64,000 nt of DNA from NCBI GenBank assembly GCA_030544215.1, contig JARZZO010000009.1:57283129-57347128 (forward strand). The letters are read 5' to 3'. This document shows positions 34,171 to 46,979 of the stretch, in pieces. Positions within the stretch are counted from its first letter, which is position 1. Each line of letters begins with the position of its first letter. The notes below the pieces were generated by a model. The model did not search any database, had not been told where the DNA came from, and worked only from the letters and a program-made list of their open reading frames with translations. This DNA comes from Zantedeschia hybrid cultivar. Taxonomy: Eukaryota > Streptophyta > Magnoliopsida > Alismatales > Araceae. The position numbers and the translations under genes were made by a program.

Positions 34171-35449
34171 GATGCTGTATTCGAGTTCCTGGAAGAGGAC
34201 GAAGAACTGTTGACTGTGATCGAGGAGACAATTATTGAGCACATTGAGAATGAATACGTTCCACGGGTACACCGACGTATGCATAACTCTGCTATATCCG
34301 GCCACACATGGATCCATGAGATATAAGACGGCCATGACGAAAGGTCTTACCACATGTTTCGAGTACATCCTTCTATGTTTTTACGACTCCGTGACCTACT
34401 TGTGAGTCGTGGCCTTTTGAGGGACTCGCGGCATGTGACAACGACAGAGCAACTTGGTATGTTCCTATATGCTGCCGGCCATGGCGTTGCAACGGGTGCC
34501 ATGTGCGAGCGGTTCCAACACTCTTCTCATACTATTAGTCGGTATGTCAACTTGGTCACAAACCAGATAGTTGAGTTAAAGTACGACTTTATTCAGCTGC
34601 CTACACACGCTCAGGTTCGTGAGTGTTATCCGCACATCCGGGGAAAGCAAACGTTCTACCCGTACTTCAAGGTGACCACATTGCTATTGTGCATTTTTTA
34701 CGTTAGTTGTGATGTACATGTACACATTGACTGATAAATGTTCTTCCACACATCTTCTTTGTACAACCATGTAGGATGCGATTGGAGCCATCGACGGCAC
34801 GCATGTGTTGGCAAATGTGCCACGGATAGTGCATGGACGATTCCAAAACCGCAAAGGTTTCATCAGCCAGAATGTCATGGGTGTCGTGTCGTTCGACCTC
34901 ACCTTCCAATACGTTGTAGTTGGTTGGGAAGGATCGGCTGCCGACATGCGGGTGCTTAGATGGGCTTTGGACGAAGGCGCATTCACTGTCCCTCGTGGAA
35001 AGTATTATCTGGTTGATTCTGGGTATGCAAACTCAAGTGGTTTCTTGGCTCCATATCGTGGCCAAAGATATCACTTGACATCATTTCGGAGAGAACATAA
35101 TGGGGAATATGCGAATAAAGAAGAGAAGTACAACCATCGTCATGCTTAGTTAAGGAATGTTGTTGAAAGAGCATTCGACATCGTGAAGAATCGGTTTCAG
35201 ACGCTAAAGGAGGGGAACATGTACCCCTAAGCGACACAGAGGAAGATGGTCATTGTATGCGCTGTTATTCACAACTTCATTCGTCGATCTCAGGGACATG
35301 ATTATTACTTCAACTGCGAGAACAATGAAGAAGCAGTTGGTGAGGATGGTAGTGATGAGGATGTTCCCATTGACATCCCTCTTAGCCGGGCTGAGGTTAC
35401 ACTAGGAGGGCAGATTAGGGACTCGATTGCTAACGCACTCTGGACATGA
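34171..35449 (+). pseudogene. PIF/Harbinger DDE transposase (degenerate)
   Basis: Exon 1 ends at 34671 and exon 2 starts at 34775; the 103-bp intron is GT-AG. Exon 1 carries the helical N-terminal region (MFRVHPSMFLRLRDLL, HTISRYVN). Exon 2 has the first catalytic Asp in AIGAIDGTH, the second in LVDSGYAN, and the Glu in RNVVERAF, followed by AVIHNFIRR, all hallmarks of this family. In-frame stops lie at 34324-34326 and near 35147 and 35228. The catalytic residues survive, but the protein cannot be made in full. The stop at 35449 follows an acidic tail usual for the family. Confidence 0.9.
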
Positions 35450-35734
35450 GTTGTGTTCGTCATGCCTGCCTCCTCTTCGGTGCTTTATTCTGCATGTCCC
35501 TTCGCATTTTACTTTATTGTCTGTTTGCGTATGTGATGTTTGATTTTTCATATGCTTTATGTACGGATATTAGTTATTGCTTATGTTGAACATTTCTTTT
35601 TTAGCACTTGACCTTATTCAACTGCAGTATTTTATTTTTATAAACAATTTCCAAATTAATTTCTCTACTTTTTCGTTGACTTAAACATTGTACTGAGTGC
35701 TTTTTTTTTTTTTTTTCCGCAGGAGGAATTAATA

Positions 35735-36312
35735 TAAATGAGTCTATTAGATGGATGGTTCCACTGCTTGGAGCAACCCCACTGGACAATGATTTTATCG
35801 AACCATCCTCCTGTTTTTGAGCTTGCGAACGATGTATGGAATTTTGCAACCCTATCCATTGCCACACTGGGATGATCGGATGGCATCAGTGCAACCATAT
35901 CTCAGTGGGTTATTTGGATAGCAGGAGGGAAAAATTACACGCTCCTCATTCGCTTATTATGGGCAATGATGAAATAATAGAAATGAGTCTAGTAGTCGGA
36001 TGGTTCCACTGGTTGGAGCAACCCCACTCGATAATGATTTTAGTCATCGTTAAGTTCTTATTTCTGAGTCTGCAAACGACGCATGTCCATTGAGGATAGT
36101 TAATAGTGTGCAAATTTGCAACCGTATCCATTCATATGTTAGGATTGTGGGGCAGCTTCAACGCAACGACATCTCAGTAGTGTGCTTTTTGGATACCAGG
36201 AGGGCATAATTGCACGTTCCTAATTCGGTCATTATGGGCGATGATGAAAAAATTTAATTGAGTCTATTGGTAGGATGACTCCACTGCTTGGAGCAACCCC
36301 AGTGGACAATGA
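35735..36312. repeat. Minisatellite of about 244-275 bp, 2.3 copies
   Basis: The anchor GGTTCCACTG-TTGGAGCAACCCCA recurs at about 35757, 36001 and 36276 (with changes). Copies share GGATAGCAGGAGG- and TTATGGGC-ATGATGAA-type segments. It follows a T16 run at 35701-35716 and sits in the 3' non-coding part of the Harbinger element. Confidence 0.8.
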
Positions 36313-38122
36313 TATTTTGTATATTACGTACATGTTTTTGAGCCTTGAAATGATTAATATTTCACAGTGTACTAATGGATGGTGAGGTTATGACAATGGT
36401 AAGTATTGTAATTTTAATGTTCTCATTTTTTACTTTAATTTCATATTTATTGCATAGAATTTACTAAATTTTTTTAACATGGGTACAATAGGTACGTACT
36501 TCCAGGGGGCATTTTGCGTGTGGATTTAGTTAAAAGGGAGGCTCATGAATGATGCATTGTATTTATTTTCAGTTATAACGGATATTGTAAATTTGAGATT
36601 TTTTTTATTGAATTTGAAGATTTTTGCAAGTGACTGTTATGGTGACTGTTTTTGTCTATGAAATTTTTAACGTAATTGAGTGTACGATCACAAAGTGTTA
36701 TACAAATTGAGGAAAACATAATTTTAATCACAAGATGTTACAAATTAACATATTTTATTATAAATTTATTTTTAACAAGATATTCTGTTAAATCATCGAA
36801 TTTGAGTTTGAAAAAATATAATAATTTAGCTTTAAAATTAATTTATAGATTACTATTGTAACGTGTGTTACTAACATGAAATTAAAATCAAAATAGTTGA
36901 CAAACTCAATAATATTATACATATTAATAAGTAATTTGAAAAATATAGAAATTTAAAATAACCTATGCAAGGATAATATGGGTATTTTGAACTCTTTATT
37001 CCACTCTTTATTCTCTTCTTTATTCTACTCATTCCTACCAAATCACTTGGAATAGCGCAATGCAATTCTACTTATTCTGGGTAGAATACCAACTATTTAC
37101 CAAACTAAAATACCTCTTATTCTGGTTTAAGAAATCTCTTCCTCCTTATTTTGATTTAAACTATTCTGCAAACAAAGTGAAACTAAGAGGTTGGCACGTC
37201 GGGGAGTTTTTCATCAGAATCTCCCTCATGGGATTAAGATTGGCCGGATAAATGAATCAAGGAGACATATATTGTGTGCCATGCTTTTATATTCCTCCCA
37301 AGTATTAACAAAGACATCCATTTAATTTATTATAATAATTATTAATTTATATTTTATTTATTTTATACAAATTGATTTTACAAAGTAAAAAAATTTAAAA
37401 TTTATGTTATAGAATAATAGAGTATTAGCTGTCAATTGTTGTGTAGTTGTATCATGGGATATCATTTTCTCCTACATCGGTGTTAACTTTATCATCTATC
37501 TAAATATGCTTTATATTTAAATATTATCTATATAATAAGTTATTAGATAAATCAATTATGGTTGTTTTGTCAATTATTTTTATGCACTAGAAAAATAAAA
37601 TAGTAAACATGTCATTCACTTAGACATCCTCTTTGCATTTACAAAACGGTCAATTTAGTATACAAGGCGTTTAGCACCACTTTAACCGCGGGATACAGTC
37701 GAATAAGGACAACTCATTCTGCGAGTAAATTTTATTCTAATTTAGTAGGCTGAATATGGTATTGGCCTTTGAATGGGTTATTTTACGAATAAGTTGAATT
37801 AACCATTCCCCCCTCCACACAAGGATACAATATTCTATCTTGTATTCTATCTTATCATCAAATCACATTTTCACTTATTATTCAAGTGCAATCATTCTTT
37901 TAACCAAGGGGTACTTTAAGATGTGACATCCAATCACACTTTAGTGTCCAGTGACAATCGCCGTGTGTCACGTTTATTATTCCCCTTCCTCTGCAGAAGA
38001 GGGGAGTTCCGGTCTGGAGTACCTATCCACATAAATACAACATGAATGGCACGTGCTCCTTCATTAATAAGTCATGAGTGGTCACTCATAATAATATTTG
38101 TTGTACGGAGAGTCAAGTGAAA
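36313..38122. other. AT-rich DNA: Harbinger 3' end, then intergenic
   Basis: Up to 37183 this is the non-coding end of the Harbinger element. From 37187 on it is AT-rich intergenic DNA. No coding signal is seen. Confidence 0.5.
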
Positions 38123-38537
38123 TAAGTTGAGTCATCTTATAATATAAGATGTTATTGGTCCAAATAGACAAAAAGCATATGAGTTGAACAATTTTTTTCA
38201 CAGATAGATCAGACAAATATTAAATGCAGATATAAGATTCTGAATATGATAAATACATGTGGACATGATAAATATTTCTAAACATGATAAATACTTCGAA
38301 GACGTGATAAATATTATTTGTCATGCCCACAAAGTATTTATTATACTTACAAAATATTTGTCACGTCTAAAAATCTGTATACAAATACATAGATATAATA
38401 AATATTTTTCAAATATGATAAATAATTTGTGAGCATGACACATAGTTGTCTGACCTACCCGTATAAAAAATTGTTCAACCCATATGCCACCTACCATGTG
38501 AACTAATGTCATATTGCATTGCAAGATTACTCAACTT
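38123..38537. mobile_element. Foldback MITE with about 92-bp terminal inverted repeats
   Basis: The left arm (AAGTTGAGTCATCTTATAAT... to about 38215) matches the inverse of the right arm (about 38447-38537) with scattered differences, including the inner block CATATGAGTTGAACAATTTTT. The middle holds repeated ATGATAAATA-type motifs. It is non-coding and 415 bp long. I could not fix the target duplication, so its superfamily is open (MULE- or mariner-like are the usual owners of such long arms). Confidence 0.75.
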
Positions 38538-40022
38538 GTTATACTGACCTTCAGTGCAACAAGCATTATTCCTCGTAATAAATGATTTTTTTTTTTTTTC
38601 ACACTGATGAGAAATAAGACTAATTGGAGTTCATTTTTATGAGACTAGATTATCAATCTCTCCCATACCTTAACCGTATTTTAGTTATTTATCTAAGATA
38701 AAATAGGAAAAAATATAATAGAAGGTGGATGATGCATGGTTAAAATATTCTCAAGTCATCTGAGAGAGCATTGCTGGATCTACTAAAAACGAAGTCTAGA
38801 GGATCTCATTCCCCCAAGCGAAGGAGTTGGACTTGAACATGGTTCTCCCACGCTTTCTCATTTTCTAGTCTGCACGAAATTTTCACTTCCATTTTACTCA
38901 TCCTTGGGGATCACTTTCTATTCGTGGTTCATGCATTTGCTACAACTTTTCTTCCCTTGTTTTAAGAATCCTACTGGATTAGATTAGACGATTGCTAGAG
39001 ATGACATTGGTTACAGAGTGCTGATTAATAGTACTTGCTTGGGTTCTACTTAATCAGAAGTAGAGATGTTTGATAATTAATGATCTATCTTAATCATCTA
39101 AATTTAATTTCTTTATTTGACATAGTATGCATAAGATGTTGCAATTGATGTCTAATCATATAACAATAGCTTTTTATTGAACAACTTCAAACTTCAAAGG
39201 ACATGTTTTCAGCCTCAGAGCTGTTAGAGTTACCAGAGTGGTCCTAATCGGCAAAGAAGGAAACACCAAATTTTTATAGCATACATAAGGCATTAGAAAA
39301 GCGATATAATAAATCTTTTCTTGATACTAGACTTAACACAAAACATAGGATAACGAAAATACTCCAATTTTAATGTCACAGGTTAGCCATTTAAAAATCT
39401 CAAATCTGACATCCCTTTTCTCTTCTTGTATCTTATGTTAAGTTTGTTGTTAAGAAAGGATGTTACTTTATCATTTTTCTAAGGCATATAAGATAGAGAG
39501 ATGGTCTAGTATTGTGAAAGACAATTAGGACAGGAAAACTGTTTTCTCAGAATGTCATCTCTCACTTACATAGAGGTCCATACATAGAGTAGAAGTTTAT
39601 TGAGCTCCATTTTTTTTTTTTTTTTGGAATCTACTATATGCCAAAAATCCCCGTAGTTTACATATATGCCGAAAACCTTTTATATAATCATTATATATGT
39701 AAATAAAACCTGGTGATCAAGTAGAAGACTTCTTGTAAAATGTATGTATGCCAAAACCTCTTACATAATTATTGCATATGCACAGAGTTCTTACGTTAAG
39801 TCTGCCATCACTCATATCACTCTAAAAAGAAAGTTAGGAGATTTTCTATATATATGTAAATCATAAGAGATTTTTCACATACACGAGATTCTTTTGGGAG
39901 TTATTTGCTATATATATATATATATGTATATATTAAATTAAGGATAATTTCACAGGAATATAGTTGATATAATTGTTCTGCACTTATATAGATGCAACAA
40001 TTCTAATATCAGGAGGACAATG
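38538..40022. other. AT-rich intergenic DNA with short internal repeats
   Basis: At 39600-39900 the phrase ATGCC-AAAA-CC with TTACATATAT recurs several times, next to a (TA)n run at 39912-39930. This may be a small element, but borders are not seen. Confidence 0.4.
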
Positions 40023-40212
40023 GCAGGAAGAAATATTTTCCCTACGGGCTCTGCTGCCCTATGTGAGGAGTACTTGGGCATAGGTCTCCTTGAAATTCTG
40101 AGGTTAATCCTCACACTCGCACACAACTATGATAGATGAGAATTTGATCCATGACCTCTCAAGAAAGGGAGAGTCATGGTACTATTAAACCATTGGCTCA
40201 TTGGTTTAGGTT
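40023..40212 (-). mobile_element. tRNA-derived SINE, - strand
   Basis: On the - strand the sequence starts near 40210 with A-box-like TGAGCCAATGG, followed about 50 bp later by a B-box-like GGATCAAATTC, then an unrelated body. It does not resemble the SINE at 23971. Borders are approximate. Confidence 0.5.
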
Positions 40213-40529
40213 TGTTTTTCAACTTTGACAGCCAAGAAGCTAAGATGGTAAGCTCTAGCATAACTATAAGAGTGCTATGAGGTGTAAATTATCTTAAAGT
40301 TTAGACCATTACCATAATAAACTGTTGTAATCTTGCTATAAACCATAAACTTTAGCTTAATATTGTCAGGGATGTGACAAAGGAGTTTATGCCTGGATGC
40401 AAGAACAGCGGCCTCTATAAACTGAGATATTTCTTTGCTGCAGCTAATACTTAATAACGAGTGAAACTAAGTGAAAGGCAGTATAACACTTGGCTAAGGT
40501 AAAATAATCTTTACACAGACGACTCAAAG

Positions 40530-41960
40530 CTTATCATGTTGTTTGTGAGCATTGCATCCTAGATCCTCCCTCATGCAAAGTTTCTGTGTATGATCAGTTG
40601 TAGGGTTTATTATTTGAAAACCATAAAGCAGGTATATGGATGAAGGTGGCATTTCACATATGGGTAAGTGGGTGACAGCAACACTGTTTGATGATTGTTG
40701 ATCAGTACCTGCTTTCACAGATGTCTCATTTATCTGCCACCACTATGAACAAGTATTAGAAGACTTTAAAGAGAACAAGCTACTCTTGCATGTGTGGCTG
40801 AGGGAGCAACAAATAAATGCTCATTCAATGCAAGGACACTACACTTGCCAATGGACCATTTGACCTGAAGCCCTATTAAATATGTACTTAATAAATGTGA
40901 TAATAAAGTCTATTTAATGAGGTTTACTAAATTAGACATGCAATTTGTCCACATAGGAGGCCATGTCCACCAACATCCACCTCTGCTCATCTAGATAGAG
41001 AACATTTTTTGGCATTAGAGGTGGCATTGCTTTAAGATTATGATGTGGGATGACTCATGCTTGTAGATTTTCTCCATTCCCTAAACTTCATCCCCTCCCA
41101 CCCTTGACACCTTGCTGGTCGTGGCCCCCAGAAGTCACTGATTGGCTTCACCTATTCTCTTTTACATCCTCAAGGAAAAAGGGAAGATCTTTCCACTGAT
41201 TCTCAACTTTGAAAATATTTCTCATGGCGATTTTGATTATACATTAACCATCCATCTTTACCTCTTCTCCATGGCTAAATACATATATATAATCATCAGG
41301 CTTTAGAACATATAATTTTTTTAAAACATCAAAAGTAATTTTGAACGAATCGACTCTAGTTTTAGGGGTTCACCATCTAATTTTCATGTTTACATTTATC
41401 TTTATGAGTCATATTCAATCTTTGCACTTTCTATCTTTATTTCTTTCATCTATAGCTTATTTTGATTATCTAATTCTAGATTCAAGGTACGGTGGATGAA
41501 GAGAACCGACTCCGATTCCCATATTAGAGTCCTCTGTCATCTTCTTTTTTTAACCTAGCACCAAGTTTTTAAATAAAGTCTAAATGCACTCACATGTGTA
41601 TGTACACATTGAATAGAGCACAGACTGCAAGCCAAGAATGGGAGAAGAAAAACGACAGTCAAGTTTAGGCTTCAAAGTTAGGCTTTTCTAAAACAATATT
41701 GAGGAATCATTTTTTTTAATGTTATAACACATTGATATAAAGTTGTGGGTTAGATGAATTCAAATGCATGATATAATTAGGTTTAAATACTAATTAATGA
41801 ATTCACTTTGAAAAATACTAAACTATCCCCATTTTTTTTTCTAGCCAGACGTGTGTGAATACAATGCAATATTTGTTTTACAAAATTTCATGGCATTTGC
41901 ACCTATCAATTCGTTTAAAAAAACCTTGCTTTTAAATTTCTTCTTTAAAGACTGAGGGGC
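40530..41960. repeat. Old segmental duplication, copy 2
   Basis: This region is collinear with 24296-26490 (anchors listed there), for example GCATCCTAGATC near 40553, GCAGGTATATGGATGAAGGTGG near 40627, CAATGGACCATTTGACCTGAAG near 40855, and CCCCAGAAGTCACTG near 41126. Identity is interrupted by indels. Nothing coding is recognised. Confidence 0.7.
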
Positions 41961-41972
41961 TACTTTCTAAAG

Positions 41973-43002
41973 CCCTGTTTGGTTTGACCATCAAACTTGA
42001 TATAATATTATTTTTAATATTAATATTTTCAAAATATTGAATATCAATATTAAAATTGTTATTATATATTGTTTAGGTGTTTGGATAAAATTATAGTAAT
42101 ATAAAAAATGATACAAAATGCATTTGGATGACTCTTATTATCAATTATAACTTATTATAATGAAGCTTCCTTCATCAACTTCGCTCGGCACTCCTTAACA
42201 CACGTCGACGCCGTCAACTTCACCATTCCAACCTGCGCCGCTCTTCCTCTACGCTCGCACCTGACGCCGCACCGGCCTCCCCTTGTGCGTGAACCACTTG
42301 CCACTAGTCCTACCCCAGCTTGTCGCATGTGCTTGCCGTCGTCCTAGTCTCCCTCCCGGCTAGCACCTACCGTCGTCTGGGACCCTGTGCACCCCACAAC
42401 ACTGCTCGTTTCCCTTATCCATGTGCTTGCCACCACCAGCACTCTGGTGGGCTCCTCGTTGCATGATCACCGCAAGGGCCAGTAGGGGTAGTGCTGGCAA
42501 GCAATAGGAGATGGAAGCGGTGACCTACAGGGGAGGCATTTGTGGGATGTAGGAGAGGAAGGAGCGATCTTTGTGGGTGGCGTCAACGAGCAGCAGGAGA
42601 TGGCAGGGGGCTAGCTGGGTGACTTCATCTGGCACTAGGAGAGGGAAGCGGCGATCTATAGGGGATACACCAGCGGGAAGCAAGAGAGGGAAGGGGCTAG
42701 CTTGGGAAGCACCGTTAGGAAGCAAATCGTGAGGGTGAGAGAGAGCGAAGTTGGGGAAGAGGAAGGGAGGAGATGTGGAGCACAAGAGGGAGGCAGGTTG
42801 TGCATCGAGTTGCCCAACCGAGACAATGTATCGCTTCCAATATAAGGGGCAACTTGTATTAAATCTATTACTGTTTGATGCTTTTAATGAGAATAAATTT
42901 TAAAATTAATATGATATAGCCAAACACCCTACGTTTATAGCTTCCAGTATCAATATCAAAACTGATAGTGACATTGCAATTTGATATTGTAACCAAACAC
43001 AC
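41973..43002. mobile_element. Non-autonomous DNA transposon with GC-rich centre
   Basis: The left end CCTGTTTGGTTTGACCATCA and the right end, inverted, GTGTTTGGTTACAATATCA share TGTTTGGTT and ATCAAA blocks. The outer 200 bp on each side are AT-rich and related in style, while 42170-42800 is markedly GC-rich. The GC-rich core has only weak open frames (for example - strand 42525-42785) and no recognisable domain. It could be a captured host fragment. Confidence 0.5.
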
Positions 43003-43013
43003 GGTAATATAGG

Positions 43014-45669
43014 TGTCATGCCCCTGCCCAGCCATCTGTAATATACAAGATAATTGTAGGGATGGCCAAAGCATAATAAGGGGAAAAGATCCCTCAGAAT
43101 AGATAATTAGGAGGGTATTATGTCTCAAATGGAAGCATAGTATAAAAATTAGTAATGAGAAATCTAAACACTAAGGAAGATTTCCACCATTCACAACATT
43201 ATACTAATGCACCGTGTAGTACATTGTCATTTTATATGCCAGGACCTTCATTGTACATTCCAACTAAAATAAAAGTATAAGTATATATATGATTTAGTTC
43301 TCTAGGCTCGTCCAAAAAGAGATATCGTCCTATGTGAATCCTGAGTGACCCCACTCCAAACTCACTCTGCTGTTCCCTCTGGCCGATCACCTGAAAAAAT
43401 AGGTGTAAGTCCCAAAGAAATGGCAACTTAGTAGGCAGATGGGGATGCCCTCATAAAAATTGCCGAATAAAATAACTGAAGTAGAATATATACATTGCAT
43501 AAGAACATTAAATATGGCAGAAAATAAAACTACCACATAATACACACGTGAGTCAGAATGGTATGCTAATAAGTATGTTGAGATGCATGATTCATAATAA
43601 AATGCCAACTCTGAACGAAGCTATATAAGCTGATCAATATATGAACATTGCTAGAATATAGAACAGAATACAAAATTTAAGATTTTGAGCTGACTTACTG
43701 AAATGACATATAAATTGGAAGGTATAATTTTTCAAACTATAGGTTTCCACTTATTATAGAGGTGCCTGGACACACATCCAACTGCCACTATGAGCCATAA
43801 ATAGAATACATAATTCGAGCTATTAGGTACATACAGAGTCAGGTCATGGGCGTAGCGCTATCCTGAGGGTTGCACTCTACCTTAACAAAGGATTTCTACC
43901 CGTAGCCCCTAGGTAACAGAGCTAATGGTTTCTGAAGGTGTCTCCCACCTTTTTAGGTGTAGCACGCAGCCCATAATAAATGGGTCTTGCTGGAGATATT
44001 ATCACAATTTCCTTAGGATTATTCTTAAATAGCGGCTATGTTCGATCGGTAGGCTTCATTAAAGTAAATATAACTATGAGATAAAACATCTATTTAATAT
44101 TTATGTACAGATGAAATGCCATATTTTTATGGTCATAAACTTAATCATGTGGTGCTAGAATTATGCCTAATTTCTACTTAAAATGATAAGAAATCTAATG
44201 CCGACATGTGCTGAAATGAAATATGTTATGTAACTACAACAACATGTACATACTAAAATGATTAACTACTTTAGTGGCTTGCTTCCTAGAGTTAATAAAC
44301 TAACAATATGTCCAAATCATAATTAAAAAGTCAAATAAGTCAAGTTCTAACTTGAATTAAAATTCAACTTGTCATAAACTCAAGCAACATATATAGGTTA
44401 ATTACAAATCCCGCGCAGAAGTAGCCTGCCTATATTTAAAACACTGATTTTATTCACGCATAAAAGTACTTCAAAAAATATTGAAAATTCACATATTATA
44501 TTAATTCATATTAGGTATAACTTTAAAAGGTTGGGTTCAAATGTCCCTCCATAAAGATAGCATAAAATAAAATATTATGGTACTATCCCTGAGTTACCAA
44601 AATATCAGAGTGGAATATGAACCTTGCTACATGCATCTAGAGGCATCTTTATATGAACATGAAAATTCTTGAAACATTTTTTGAAGATGTATAATAATTC
44701 AAGTATTATGTCATAAATATTTCAGAGCATTTTATGAAATATATAAATTACTAAAATTCATATTATAACATAATATCAAATGAAGTCGGAAAACTATATC
44801 TACAAATCAAACCCTGTTACATGACCTAGAAATATCATCATATGAACATTAAAATTTATGAATTTTTTTTGGAGATGTCAAAGAATGTAAGAATTATGTC
44901 ATAAAAAGTTCATAATTTTTCTATAAAAAATAAAATCATCAAAATTTGTAGATTATCCTGCTGTCACTAGAGCAAAGAAAAAAAAAACTAGGTTGCGGAA
45001 ATTTAACTCTTACTATACTTAACCTATTCTAGGCTTTTAAAAAGTTAAATCTCTGCATCATTCATTATTTCACTTGAGAACTTCATAGAAACATATAATT
45101 TAAATAGAGATAAAAAACAAAGAATTACTTATTACTTATGATCAACTTGGCTAAACCCTTACGAAATTAGCACCCACACTACCTACCTTCTTTAAGAACT
45201 CAAAGAACCCTCAAGGCTAGCCATCCACCTCCTTCCCCAGCTCCTTGCATGTTTTGCTCTAGAGGAAAGTGAAAAGTCATGGCCAAAAACCCAAGTTAAA
45301 GTCTTTTAAATAGGGATGGTTTAATTAGTCCCACTATGGTTCTCGTCAAGAGAGGAGATCTCACCTTCTAACCTGGTGATCCATGATCCCCTCAATCAAA
45401 GGGCGTAGATCATCGGCCAACTATCCCCCATTAGGGCAACGACCCCTACGGTGCCGCAGGGGGGAGGGAAAGATAAATACCTTGGCTTTCCTCTGGTATA
45501 GGTCTGTTCTGAACCACACTTGGCCTTACAAAGTTCCTTAGCCTTCACCTCTTTAATCAAGGGACCTGACTTAGGCATTGGAGGGTTTAGCCCCTCACAA
45601 GAACGAGGCCCCCTCTAATGTCCTCTTCTTTCCTTCTAGGTTCTAATCCTAGGCATTTCATCCATTACA
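43014..45669 (-). repeat. Possible old solo LTR
   Basis: A TGTCATGCCCCTGCC start and a CATCCATTACA end give TG...CA borders about 2.66 kb apart, and the interior has a non-coding, LTR-like layout. I found no target duplication, primer site or second copy, so this remains a suggestion. Confidence 0.3.
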
Positions 45670-45989
45670 AATTCTATTGTGTAGCGGAGACATGATCTTA
45701 CGATCGTCATCGCCTAAGCAGTTTACGGCCATTATACGATTCATGCCATCTATGGGAAACAGATAAAAAGTCATAGCTAGAGGAAACAACAAGAATAGTC
45801 GCTGCGCAGAAGTACCTTCTCAACTCAACGATGCTGGAGCCGGCGCCGATGATAATCAATCTTAGAACTCTTCTTGTAAGGTCTGCGGTTTCGGATCCGG
45901 TTATCGGGTCGGTTTTGGTGTCGGACCCCTTGGTTTGGGCCCTTGTGGTGCTAGGGCATGGGTTATTTTCCGCGTCGAGCTTTTGAGGT

Positions 45990-46195
45990 GCGATTTTGAA
46001 TGGTGTCGGCCTGGGGGGACGCCATTTTGGAGCTTTATAGGGGTGCCGCGTGGGCCGGCGTGGGGGAACGTATGTATGGCCTCTGTTGTGTCGTCTGAAT
46101 AACGTCTTGCATGGACGACGCGATTCAGAGATTTGCCAGTGTACGACCCGCGTCCTGTTGTCTGAATAGTGTCTTCCTAGAACGATGCGATTTAG
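45990..46195. repeat. Dyad cluster, three decayed units
   Basis: Units GGTGTC-N10-GACGCC, AACGTC-N10-GACGCG and AGTGTC-N10-GATGCG all keep the 10-bp spacer. The half-site changes are mainly C to T or G to A at CpG. Confidence 0.75.
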
Positions 46196-46737
46196 GTTTG
46201 TTCGGTTTGACACCCGAGCCTTCCCTCCTTTCCCTTATTTCTCTCATTCCCTCTCGCTCTCCTCCCTCTCTACGAACCCTCCGACGCCCCCTTCCCCTTC
46301 TCCTTCCCTTCCTCTCCCCATTCCTCCTCTTCCTCCACTCCATCAACCTCCTACCCCTTACCACTACCACCACCATCTCATCTACGGCACATTGCTCTCT
46401 AGACGGCGGCTGACGTCCCGGTGGTACCGACGGCGGCTTGCGGTGTAGCGGCGGCGGCTTGGACCTAGGAGGAATTCAAGTAACCGATAGGGTGACGATT
46501 CTCGTTATGTTTTGTTTAAAAACCATGTTTTTTCCGCTTTGAAGCATGTGTTGTACAAAGAGGTTTTAGGTAGAAAAACATGTTTTAATGGGTTTTTGAT
46601 GAAAATGAATATTTTTATGAAATGGGATTTTAGGTGATCATTGGTTTTTAAACTTATCACCTTATCTCTTTTGCGTTTTTGAGTGTTTGGGGGAGAAGAG
46701 GGACCCTCGGTTTGACTCAGTGGAACACAGTTTCGGG

Positions 46738-46805
46738 CTTTAAATAGCGTCGAGACTAGGTGACGCCATTTAGAATGGCGTCAAGACCAGGTGACACGAT
46801 TTAAG
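46738..46805. repeat. Dyad pair
   Basis: Two units with nearly the same spacer (GAGACTAGGT and AAGACCAGGT) lie 31 bp apart. This suggests one arose from the other by duplication. Confidence 0.8.
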
Positions 46806-46979
46806 ATAGAACCCCATAAGTTCATGAAATTAACATGTGTTTACATCATTAGATAACTCGGTTAAATGCATGTTTGATACCATACTTTGAGGACGCGGGT
46901 TTCTACGTGACCGGATCACACTGTGTTGTGTTTTGTGCGATCGTAGACATAGAGTGACAGTTGTTCGTGCTTAGGTACC

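Larger units (their letters stand above)
27019..37183 (+). mobile_element. PIF/Harbinger DNA transposon, decayed, about 10.2 kb
   Basis: The left end GCCTTACTTTGTTTGGAG (27019-27036) and the right end, read inversely, GTTTCACTTTGTTTGCAG (37166-37183) match at 14 of 18 positions. Both ends are flanked by TAA (27016-27018 and 37184-37186), the three-base duplication typical of PIF/Harbinger. Inside are the two expected genes, a Myb/SANT-like ORF1 and a DDE transposase, both on the + strand. The great length is partly explained by a 1551-bp solo LTR and a LINE fragment. The borders are inferred from short repeats, while the transposase identity is firm. Confidence 0.7.

Noticed and set aside
43014..45669. 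Confirmed solo LTR
   Set aside because: Only TG...CA ends support it; without a target duplication it is listed at low confidence and not used in any conclusion.
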